Below, piece by piece: positions 36,992-48,600 of a stretch of 64,000 nt of DNA (positions are counted from its first letter, which is position 1; each line of letters begins with the position of its first letter). Below the pieces are notes generated by a model. That model was not told the DNA's origin, made no database searches, and was given only the letters and a program-made list of their open reading frames with translations. The stretch is taken from contig OY829541.1 in NCBI GenBank assembly GCA_963691705.1, positions 19,028,564-19,092,563 on the forward strand, read 5' to 3'. The translations under genes were made by a program, and so were the position numbers. The DNA is from Viola odorata (taxonomy: Eukaryota > Streptophyta > Magnoliopsida > Malpighiales > Violaceae).

Positions 36992-39549
36992 TAAGATTTC
37001 TCATATCGATAGCTCGAGCCAAAAATATCTCGCTCATGCCATGACAGCTGATTAATTGCATTAATGCACTTGTGTAGGCCAATCTAAAAAGAGCTAGTAC
37101 TGAGTATTTATCAACACGAAGACTTTTGCTTGTGCAAAGAAGAATAGTTGATTAAAATCAAAAAAAACAAAAGCATATGACAAATGGGTACAGAATTCCT
37201 CTCGTGCTTGAATGGAATCTCTTAAACAGAGGGTCACTTCAAAATCAATATCCATGATAGAAAAGGAGGAAAGATTTTGGCTTCCTTAATAATATAATAG
37301 TTGAGGAAAATGTTAAAACTGTAATTTTTAGAAAATTAGGTTGTTATTTTAAATTTTAAAAATGTAGAAATAAAACTGTAATTTTGAGAAAATGAGGTTG
37401 TTTTTGTTTTTATATTATATATTGAGAATTGGAGTCTAGTTATTTTTATTAATGAACGATATATTGAGAATGAAAGTAAGGAGAAATTCCAACTTTCAAC
37501 TTGAGCTTATTAGTTATTACTACTAGTTTCAAATTATTATATTTTAGTATAAAATAATTACGTAATTAAAATGAGGGTAATCTTTCAAGTTGAATGGGTC
37601 ATCTTTTTCACTTGTATTTTTTAGATTTTTCGCTCAAGTTTCTATCCATTTTTAACAAGATTTCTCGTGTCGATAGCTCGAGCCAAAAATATCTCGCTCA
37701 TTCCACGACAGCTCATTAATTGCATTGATTCACTTGTGCAGGCCAGTCTAAAAAGAGCTAGTACTGAGTATTTATCAACACGAAGAATTTTGCTTGTGCA
37801 AAGAAGAACAGTTCATTAAAATCCAAAAAAACAAAAGCATATGACAAATGGGTACAAAATTCCTCTCGTGCTTGAATGGAATCTCTCAACCAGAGAGACG
37901 ACCCATCACTTCAAAATCAATATCCATGATGGAAAAGGAGGAATGATTTTGGCTTCCTTAATAATATAATAGTTCAGGAAAATGTTAAAACTGAAATTTT
38001 TAGAAAATGAGGTTGTTTTTGTTTTTATATTATAGATTGAGAATTGGAGTCTATTTATTTTTATTAATGAACGATACATTGAGAATGAAAGTAAGTAGAA
38101 ATTCCAACTTTCAACTTGACCTTATTAGTTATTACTACTCATTTCAAATTATTATATTTTAGTATAAAATAATTACGTAATTAAAATGAGGGTAATCTTT
38201 CAAGTTAAATGAGTCATCTTTTTCACTTGTATTTTTGAGATTTTTCGCTCAAGTTTCTATCGATTTTTAATAAGATTTCTCATATCGATAGCTCGAGCCA
38301 AAAATATCTCGCTCAGGCCATGACAGCTGATTAATTGCATTAATGCACTTGTGTAGGCCAGTCTAAAAAGAGCTAGTACTGAGTATTTATCAACACGAAG
38401 ACTTTTGCTTGTGCAAAGAAGAATAGTTGATTAAAATAAAAAAAAACAAAAGCATATGACAAATGGGTACAGAATTCCTCTCGTGCTTGAATGGAATCTC
38501 TTAACCAGAGGGTTACTTCAAAATCAATATCCATGATGGAAAGGGAGGAAATATTTTGGCTTCCTTAATCATATAATATTTGAGGAAAATGTTAAAACTG
38601 TAATTTGTAGAAAATTAGGTTGTTATTTTAAATTTTAAAAATGTAGAAACAAAACTGTAATTTTTAGAAAATGAGGTTGTTTTTGTTTTTATATTATAGA
38701 TTGAGAATTGGAGTCTAGTTATTTTTATTAATGAACGATATATTGAGAATGAAAGTAAGGAGAAATTCCAACTTTCAACTTGAGCTTATTAGTTATTACT
38801 ACTAGTTTCAAATTATTATATTTTAGTATAAAATAATTACGTAATTAAAATAAGGGTAATCTTTCAAGTTGAATGGGTCATCTTTTTCACTTGTATTTTT
38901 TAGATTTTTCGCTCAAGTTTCTATCGATTTTTCACAAGATTTCTCGTGTCGATAGCTCGAGCCAAAAATATCTCGCTCATGCCACGACAGCTCATTAATT
39001 GCATTGATTCACTTGTGCAGTCCAGTCTAAAAAGAGCTAGTACTGAGTATTTATCAACACGAAGACTTTTGCTTGTGCAAAGAAGAACAGTTGATTAAAA
39101 TCCAAAAAAACAAAAGCATATGACAAATGGGTACAAAATTACTCTCGTGCTTGAATGGAATCTCTCAACTAGAGAGACGACCCATCACTTCAAAATCAAT
39201 ATCAATGATGGAAAAGGAGGAAAGAATTTGGCTTCCTTAATAATATAATAGTCGAGGAAAATGTTAAAAATGTAATTTTTAGAAAATGAGGTTGTTTTTG
39301 TTTTTATATTATAGATTGAGAATTGGAGTCTATTTATTTTTATTAATGAACGATACATTGAGAATGAAAGTAAGTAGAAATTCCGACATTCAACTTGAGC
39401 TTATTAGTTATTACTACTCATTTCAAATTATTATATTTTAGTATAAAATAATTACGTAATTAAATTGAGGGTAATCTTTCAAGTTAAATGAGTCATCTTT
39501 TTCACTTGTATTTTTGAGATTTTTCGCTCAAGTTTCTATAGATTTTTAA
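36992..39549. repeat. D-E-G-F tetramer HOR copy 2 (2558 bases)
   Basis: Monomers D 36992-37655, E 37656-38270, G 38271-38934 and F 38935-39549. Same order, same monomer lengths and the same diagnostic variants as copy 1. In reading the units side by side I saw essentially no differences, which suggests a very recent duplication or ongoing homogenisation. Confidence 0.92.
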
Positions 39550-42107
39550 TAAGATTTCTCATATCGATAGCTCGAGCCAAAAATATCTCGCTCATGCCAT
39601 GACAGCTGATTAATTGCATTAATGCACTTGTGTAGGCCAATCTAAAAAGAGCTAGTACTGAGTATTTATCAACACGAAGACTTTTGCTTGTGCAAAGAAG
39701 AATAGTTGATTAAAATCAAAAAAAACAAAAGCATATGACAAATGGGTACAGAATTCCTCTCGTGCTTGAATGGAATCTCTTAAACAGAGGGTCACTTCAA
39801 AATCAATATCCATGATAGAAAAGGAGGAAAGATTTTGGCTTCCTTAATAATATAATAGTTGAGGAAAATGTTAAAACTGTAATTTTTAGAAAATTAGGTT
39901 GTTATTTTAAATTTTAAAAATGTAGAAATAAAACTGTAATTTTGAGAAAATGAGGTTGTTTTTGTTTTTATATTATATATTGAGAATTGGAGTCTAGTTA
40001 TTTTTATTAATGAACGATATATTGAGAATGAAAGTAAGGAGAAATTCCAACTTTCAACTTGAGCTTATTAGTTATTACTACTAGTTTCAAATTATTATAT
40101 TTTAGTATAAAATAATTACGTAATTAAAATGAGGGTAATCTTTCAAGTTGAATGGGTCATCTTTTTCACTTGTATTTTTTAGATTTTTCGCTCAAGTTTC
40201 TATCCATTTTTAACAAGATTTCTCGTGTCGATAGCTCGAGCCAAAAATATCTCGCTCATTCCACGACAGCTCATTAATTGCATTGATTCACTTGTGCAGG
40301 CCAGTCTAAAAAGAGCTAGTACTGAGTATTTATCAACACGAAGAATTTTGCTTGTGCAAAGAAGAACAGTTCATTAAAATCCAAAAAAACAAAAGCATAT
40401 GACAAATGGGTACAAAATTCCTCTCGTGCTTGAATGGAATCTCTCAACCAGAGAGACGACCCATCACTTCAAAATCAATATCCATGATGGAAAAGGAGGA
40501 ATGATTTTGGCTTCCTTAATAATATAATAGTTCAGGAAAATGTTAAAACTGAAATTTTTAGAAAATGAGGTTGTTTTTGTTTTTATATTATAGATTGAGA
40601 ATTGGAGTCTATTTATTTTTATTAATGAACGATACATTGAGAATGAAAGTAAGTAGAAATTCCAACTTTCAACTTGACCTTATTAGTTATTACTACTCAT
40701 TTCAAATTATTATATTTTAGTATAAAATAATTACGTAATTAAAATGAGGGTAATCTTTCAAGTTAAATGAGTCATCTTTTTCACTTGTATTTTTGAGATT
40801 TTTCGCTCAAGTTTCTATCGATTTTTAATAAGATTTCTCATATCGATAGCTCGAGCCAAAAATATCTCGCTCAGGCCATGACAGCTGATTAATTGCATTA
40901 ATGCACTTGTGTAGGCCAGTCTAAAAAGAGCTAGTACTGAGTATTTATCAACACGAAGACTTTTGCTTGTGCAAAGAAGAATAGTTGATTAAAATAAAAA
41001 AAAACAAAAGCATATGACAAATGGGTACAGAATTCCTCTCGTGCTTGAATGGAATCTCTTAACCAGAGGGTTACTTCAAAATCAATATCCATGATGGAAA
41101 GGGAGGAAATATTTTGGCTTCCTTAATCATATAATATTTGAGGAAAATGTTAAAACTGTAATTTGTAGAAAATTAGGTTGTTATTTTAAATTTTAAAAAT
41201 GTAGAAACAAAACTGTAATTTTTAGAAAATGAGGTTGTTTTTGTTTTTATATTATAGATTGAGAATTGGAGTCTAGTTATTTTTATTAATGAACGATATA
41301 TTGAGAATGAAAGTAAGGAGAAATTCCAACTTTCAACTTGAGCTTATTAGTTATTACTACTAGTTTCAAATTATTATATTTTAGTATAAAATAATTACGT
41401 AATTAAAATAAGGGTAATCTTTCAAGTTGAATGGGTCATCTTTTTCACTTGTATTTTTTAGATTTTTCGCTCAAGTTTCTATCGATTTTTCACAAGATTT
41501 CTCGTGTCGATAGCTCGAGCCAAAAATATCTCGCTCATGCCACGACAGCTCATTAATTACATTGATTCACTTGTGCAGTCCAGTCTAAAAAGAGCTAGTA
41601 CTGAGTATTTATCAACACGAAGACTTTTGCTTGTGCAAAGAAGAACAGTTGATTAAAATCCAAAAAAACAAAAGCATATGACAAATGGGTACAAAATTAC
41701 TCTCGTGCTTGAATGGAATCTCTCAACTAGAGAGACGACCCATCACTTCAAAATCAATATCAATGATGGAAAAGGAGGAAAGAATTTGGCTTCCTTAATA
41801 ATATAATAGTCGAGGAAAATGTTAAAAATGTAATTTTTAGAAAATGAGGTTGTTTTTGTTTTTATATTATAGATTGAGAATTGGAGTCTATTTATTTTTA
41901 TTAATGAACGATACATTGAGAATGAAAGTAAGTAGAAATTCCGACATTCAACTTGAGCTTATTAGTTATTACTACTCATTTCAAATTATTATATTTTAGT
42001 ATAAAATAATTACGTAATTAAATTGAGGGTAATCTTTCAAGTTAAATGAGTCATCTTTTTCACTTGTATTTTTGAGATTTTTCGCTCAAGTTTCTATCGA
42101 TTTTTAA
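39550..42107. repeat. D-E-G-F tetramer HOR copy 3 (2558 bases)
   Basis: Monomers D 39550-40213, E 40214-40828, G 40829-41492 and F 41493-42107. F differs from the other copies at 41559 (AATTACATT instead of AATTGCATT) and ends with CTATCGATTTTT rather than CTATAGATTTTT. That tail matches the F at 31876-32490, so this copy is the boundary form of the block. Confidence 0.92.
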
Positions 42108-43436
42108 TAAGATTTCTCATATCGATAGCTCGAGCCAAAAATATCTCGCTCATGCCATGACAGCTGATTAATTGCATTAATGCACTTGTGTAGGCCAGTC
42201 TAAAAAGAGCTAGTACTGAGTATTTATCAACACGAAGACTTTTGCTTGTGCAAAGAAGAATAGTTGATTAAAATCAAAAAAAACAAAAGCATATGACAAA
42301 TGGGTACAGAATTCCTCTCGTGCTTGAATGGAATCTCTTAAACAGAGGGTCACTTCAAAATCAATATCCATGATAGAAAAGGAGGAAAGATTTTGGCTTC
42401 CTTAATAATATAATAGTTGAGGAAAATGTTAAAACTGTAATTTTTAGAAAATTAGGTTGTTATTTTAAATTTTAAAAATGTAGAAATAAAACTGTAATTT
42501 TGAGAAAATGAGGTTGTTTTTGTTTTTATATTATATATTGAGAATTGGAGTCTATTTATTTTTATTAATGAACGATACATTGAGAATGAAAGTAAGGAGA
42601 AATTTCAACTTTCAACTTGGGCTTATTAGTTATTACTACTAATTTCAAATTATTATATTTTAGTATAAAATAATTATGTAATTAAAATGAGGGTAATCTT
42701 TCAAGTTAAATGGGTCATCTTTTTCACTTGTATTTTTGAGATTTTTCGCTGAAGTTTCTATCAATTTTTAACGAGATTTCTCATATCGATAGCTCGAGCC
42801 AAAAATATCTCGCTCATGCCATGACAGCTCATTAATTGCATTAATGCACTTGTGCGGGCCAGTCTAAAAAGAGCTAGTACTGAGTATTTATCAACACGAA
42901 GACTTTTGCTTGTGCAAAGAAGAACAGTTGATTAAAATAATAAAAAAACAAAAGCATATGACAAATGGGTACAGAATTCCTCTCGTGCTTGAATGGAATC
43001 TCTGAACCAGATGGTCACTTCAAAATCAATATCCATGATGGAAAATGAGGACAGATTTTGGCTTCCTTAATAATATAATAGTTGAGGAAAATGTTAAAAC
43101 TGTAATTTTTAGAAAATGAGGTTGTTATTTTAAATTTTCAAAATGTAGAAATAAAACTATAATTTTTAGAAAATGAGGTTGTTTTTGTTTTTAAATTATA
43201 GATTGAGAATTGGAGTCTATTTATTTTTATTAATGAACGATACATTGAGAATGAAAGTAAGGAGAAATTTCAACTTTCAACTTGGGCTTATTAGTTATTA
43301 CTACTAATTTCAAATTATTATATTTTAGTATAAAATAATTATGTAATTAAAATGAGGGTAATCTTTCAAGTTAAATGGGTCATCTTTTTCACTTGTATTT
43401 TTTAGATTTTTCGATCAAGTTTCTATCGATTTTTAA
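42108..43436. repeat. D/B mosaic monomer followed by B
   Basis: 42108-42771 (664) is D up to TTATATATTG (diagnostic T at 42536) and B from GTCTATTT (diagnostic T at 42555) with CTTGGGCTT and TTATGTAATT. Near its end it switches again to an A1-type tail (TTTTTGAG...CGCTGAAG). B 42772-43436 is 665 bases because of one extra base in AAAATAATAAAAAAAC near 42937. Together they return the array from the D-E-G-F family to the A/B/C families. Confidence 0.87.
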
Positions 43437-45379
43437 CGAGATTTCTCATATCGATAGCTCGAGCCAAAAATATGTTGCTCATGCCATGACAGCTCATTAA
43501 TTGCATTAATGCACTTGTGCAGGCCAGTCTAAAAAGAGCTAGTACTGAGTATTTATCAACACGAAGATTTTTGCTTGTGCAAAGAAGAACAGTTGATTTA
43601 AATCCAAAAAAACAAAAGCATATGACAAATGGGTACAAAATTCCTCTCGTGCTTGAATGGAATCTCTCAACCAGAGAGACGACCCATCACTTCAAAATCA
43701 ATATCCATGATGGAAAAGGAGGAAAGATTTTGGCTTCCTTAATAATATAATAGTTGAGGAAAATGTTAAAAATGTAATTTTTAGAAAATGAGGTTGTTTT
43801 TGTTTTTATATTATAGATTGAGAATTGGAGTCTATTTATTTTTATTAATGAACGATACATTGAGAATGAAAGTAAGTAGAAATTCTAACTTTCAACTTGA
43901 GCTTATTAGTTATTACTACTAATTTCAAATTATTATATTTTAGTATAAAATAATTACGTAATTAAAATGAGGGTAATCTTTCAAGTTAAATGAGTCATCT
44001 TTTTCACTTGTATTTTTGAGATTTTTCGCTGAAGTTTCTATCGATTTTTAACGAGATTTCTCATATCGATAGCTCGAGCCAAAAATATCTCGCTCATGCC
44101 ATGACAACTCATTAATTGCATTAATGCACTTGTGCGGGCCAGTCTAAAAAGAGCTAGTACTGAGTATTTATCAACACGAAGACTTTTGCTTGTGCAAAGA
44201 AGAACAGTTGATTAAAATAAAAAAAAACAAAAGCATATGACAAATGGGTACAGAATTCCTCTCGTGCTTGAATGGAATCTCTGAACCAGATGGTCACTTC
44301 AAAATCAATATCCATGATGGAAAAGGAGGACAGATTTTGGCTTCCTTAATAATATAATAGTTGAGGAAAATGTTAAAACTGTAATTTTTAGAAAATGAGG
44401 TTGTTATTTTAAATTTTCAAAATGTAGAAATAAAACCGTAATTTTTAGAAAATGAGGTTGTTTTTGTTTTTAAATTATAGATTGAGAATTGGAGTCTATA
44501 TATTTTTATTAATGAACGATACATTGAGAATGAAAGTAAGGAGAAATTTCAACTTTCAACTTGGGCTTATTAGTTATTACTACTAATTTCAAATTATTAT
44601 ATTTTAGTATAAAATAATTATGTAATTAAAATGAGGGTAATCTTTCAAGTTAAATGGGTAATATTTTTCACTTGTATTTTTGAGATTTTTCGCTCAAGTT
44701 TCTATCGATTTTTAACAAGATTTCTCATATCGATAGCTCGAGCCAAAAATATCTTGATCATGCCATGACAGCTCATGAATTGCATTAATGCACTTGTGCA
44801 GGCCAGTCTAAAAAGAGCTAGTACTGAGTATTTATCAACATGAAGACTTTTGCTTGTGCAAAGAAGAACAGTTGATTAAAATCAAAAAAAACAAAAGCAT
44901 ATGACAAATGGGTACAGAATTCCTCTCGTGGTTGAATGGAATCTCTTAACCATAGGGTCACTTCAAAATCAATATCAATGATGGAAAATGAGGAAAGATT
45001 TTGGCTTCCTTAATGATATAATAGTTGAGGAAAATGTTAAAACTGTAATTTTTAGAAAATGAGGTTGTTATTTTAAACTTTAAAAATGTAGAAATAAAAC
45101 TGTAGTTTTTAGAAAATGAGGTTGTTTTTGTTTTTATATTATAGATTGAGAATTGGAGTCTATTTATTTTCATTAATGAACGATACATTGAGAATGAAAG
45201 TAAGGAGAAATTCCAACTTTCAACTTGAGCTTATTAGTTATTACTACTAATTTCAAATTATTATATTTTAGTATAAAATAATTACGTAATTAAAATTAGG
45301 GTAATTTTTCAAGTTGAATGGGTCATCTTTTTCACTTGTATTTTTGAGATTTTTCACTCAAGTTTCTATCGATTTTTAA
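43437..45379. repeat. Trimer HOR copy, second region (A-B-C, 1943 bases)
   Basis: Monomers A2/A1 hybrid 43437-44051, B 44052-44715 and C 44716-45379. The A monomer starts in A2 form because it follows B, and ends with the A1 tail. B carries GTCTATATATT and GGGTAATATTT, as in B at 616. C has no 20-base deletion. Length equals that of the left trimers. Confidence 0.9.
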
Positions 45380-46656
45380 TGAGATTTCTCGTGTCGATAG
45401 CTCGAACCAAAAATATCTCACTCATGCCATGACAGCTCATTAATTGCATTAATGCACTTGTGCAGGCCAGTCTAAAAAGGGCTAGTACTGAGTATTTATC
45501 AACACGAAGATTTTTGCTTGTGCAAAGAAGAACAGTTGATTTAAATCCAAAAAAACAAAAGCATATGACAAATGGGTACAAAATTCCTCTCGTGCTTGAA
45601 TGGAATCTCTCAACCAGAGAGACGACCCATCACTTCAAAATCAATATCCATGATGGAAAAGGAGGAAAGATTTTGGCTTCCTTAATAATATAATAGTTGA
45701 GGAAAATGTTAAAACTGTAATTTTTAGAAAATGAGGTTGTTTTTGTTTTTATATTATAGATTGAGAATTGGAGTCTATTTATTTTTATTAATGAACGATA
45801 CATTGAGAATGAAAGTAAGTAGAAATTCCAACTTTCAACTTGAGCTTATTAGTTATTACTACTAATTTCAAATTATTATATTTTAGTATAAAATAATTAC
45901 GTAATTAAAATGAGGGTAATCTTTCAAGTTAAATGAGTCATCTTTTTCACTTGTATTTTTGTGATTTTTCGCTGAAGTTTCTATCGATTTTTAACGAGAT
46001 TTCTCATATCGATAGCTCGAGCCAAAAATATCTCGCTCATGCCATGACAGCTCATTAATTGCATTAATGCACTTGTGCGGGCCAGTCTAAAAAGAGCTAG
46101 TACTGAGTATTTATCAACACGAAGACTTTTGCTTGTGCAAAGAAGAACAGTTGATTAAAATAAAAAAAAACAAAAGCATATGACAAATGGGTACAGAATT
46201 CCTCTCGTGCTTGAATGGAATCTCTGAACCAGATGGTCACTTCAAAATCAATATCCATGATGGAAAATGAGGACAGATTTTGGCTTCCTTAATAATATAA
46301 TAGTTGAGGAAAATGTTAAAACTGTAATTTTTAGAAAATGAGGTTGTTATTTTAAATTTTCAAAATGCAGAAATAAAACTGTAATTTTAAAAATGAGGTT
46401 GTTTTTGTTTTTAAATTATAGATTGAGAATTGGAGTCTATTTATTTTTATTAATGAACGATACATTGAGAATGAAAGTAAGGAGAAATTTCAACTTTCAA
46501 CTTGGGCTTATTAGTTATTACTACTAATTTCAAATTATTATATTTTAGTATAAAATAATTATGTAATTAAAATGAGGGTAATCTTTCAAGTTAAATGGGT
46601 CATCTTTTTCACTTGTATTTTTTAGATTTTTCGATCAAGTTTCTATCGATTTTTAA
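45380..46656. repeat. A1-B pair (1277 bases)
   Basis: A1 45380-45994 starts TGAGATTTCTCGTG, where a CpG in the usual CGAG has become TpG. B 45995-46656 is 662 bases because two bases are missing in GTAATTTTAAAAATG near 46381-46395, inside the second half of the 57-base duplication. C is absent before the next A monomer. Confidence 0.9.
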
Positions 46657-48600
46657 CGAGATTTCTCATATCGATAGCTCGAGCCAAAAATATCTTGCTC
46701 ATGCCATGACAGCTCTTTAATTGCATTAATGCACTTGTGCAGACCAGTCTAAAAAGAGCTAGTACTGAGTATTTATCAACACGAAGATTTTTGCTTGTGC
46801 AAAGAAGAACAGTTGATTTAAATCCAAAAAAACAAAAGCATATGACAAATGGGTACAAAATTCCTCTCGTGCTTGAATGGAATCTCTCAACCAGAGAGAC
46901 GACCCATCACTTCAAAATAAATATCCATGATGGAAAAGGAGGAAAGATTTTGGCTTCCTTAATAATATAATAGTTGAGGAAAATGTTTAAAATGTAATTT
47001 TTAGAAAATGAGGTTGTTTTTGTTTTTATATTATAGATTGAGAATTGGAGTCTATTTATTTTTATTAATGAACGATACATTGAGAATGAAAGTAAGTAGA
47101 AATTCCAACTTTCAACTTGAGCTTATTAGTTATTACTACTAATTTCAAATTATTATATTTTAGTATAAAATAATTACGTAATTAAAATGAGGGTAATCTT
47201 TCATGTTAAATGAGTCATCTTTTTCACTTGTATTTTTGAGATTTTTCGCTGAAGTTTCTATCGATTTTTAACGAGATTTCTCATATCGATAGCTCGAGCC
47301 AAAAATATCTCGCTCATCCCATGACAGCTCATTAATTGCATTAATGCACTTGTGCGGGCCAGTCTAAAAAGAGCTAGTACTGAGTATTTATCAACACGAA
47401 GACTTTTGCTTGTGCAAAGAAGAACAGTTGATTAAAATAAAAAAAAACAAAAGCATATGACAAATGGGTACAGAATTCCTCTCGTGCTTGAATGGAATCT
47501 CTGAACCAGATGGTCACTTCAAAATCAATATCCATGATGGAAAAGGAGGACAGATTTTGGCTTCCTTAATAATATAATAGTTGAGGAAAATGTTAAAACT
47601 GTAATTTTTAGAAAATGAGGTTGTTATTTTAAATTTTCAAAATGTAGAAATAAAACTGTAATTTTTAGAAAATGAGGTTGTTTTTGTTTTTAAATTATAG
47701 ATTGAGAATTGGAGTCTATTTATTTTTATTAATGAACGATACATTGAGAATGAAAGTAAGGAGAAATTTCAAAATTTCAACTTGGGCTTATTAGTTATTA
47801 CTACTAATTTCAAATTATTATATTTTAGTATAAAATAATTATGTAATTAAAATGAGGGTAATCTTTCAAGTTAAATGGGTAATATTTTTCACTTGTATTT
47901 TTTAGATTTTTCGCTCAAGTTTCTATCGATTTTTAACAAGATTTCTCATATCGATAGCTCGAGCCAAAAATATCTTGATCATGCCATGACAGCTCATGAA
48001 TTGCATTAATGCACTTGTGCAGGCCAGTCTAAAAAGAGCTAGTACTGAGTATTTATCAACATGAAGACTTTTGCTTGTGCAAAGAAGAACAGTTGATTAA
48101 AATCAAAAAAAACAAAAGCATATGACAAATGGGTACAGAATTCCTCTCGTGCTTGAATGGAATCTCTTAACCATAGGGTCACTTCAAAATCAATATCAAT
48201 GATGGAAAAGGAGGAAAGATTTTGGCTTCCTTAATGATATAATAGTTGAGGAAAATGTTAAAACTGTAATTTTTACAAAATGAGGTTGTTATTTTAAACT
48301 TTAAAAATGTAGAAATAAAACTGTAGTTTTTAGAAAATGAGGTTGTTTTTGTTTTTATATTATAGATTGAGAATTGGAGTCTATTTATTTTCATTAATGA
48401 ACGATACATTGAGAATGAAAGTAAGGAGAAATTCCAACTTTCAACTTGAGCTTATTAGTTATTACTACTAATTTCAAATTATTATATTTTAGTATAAAAT
48501 AATTACGTAATTAAAATTAGGGTAATTTTTCAAGTTGAATGGGTCATCTTTTTCACTTGTATTTTTGAGATTTTTCACTCAAGTTTCTATCGATTTTTAA
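46657..48600. repeat. Trimer HOR copy (A-B-C, 1944 bases)
   Basis: Monomers A2/A1 hybrid 46657-47271, B 47272-47936 (665, one extra base in TTTCAAAATTTCAACTTGGG near 47768) and C 47937-48600. Private changes include CAGCTCTTTAATTG and GCAGACCAG in the A monomer and TTTTTACAAAATG in C. Confidence 0.9.
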
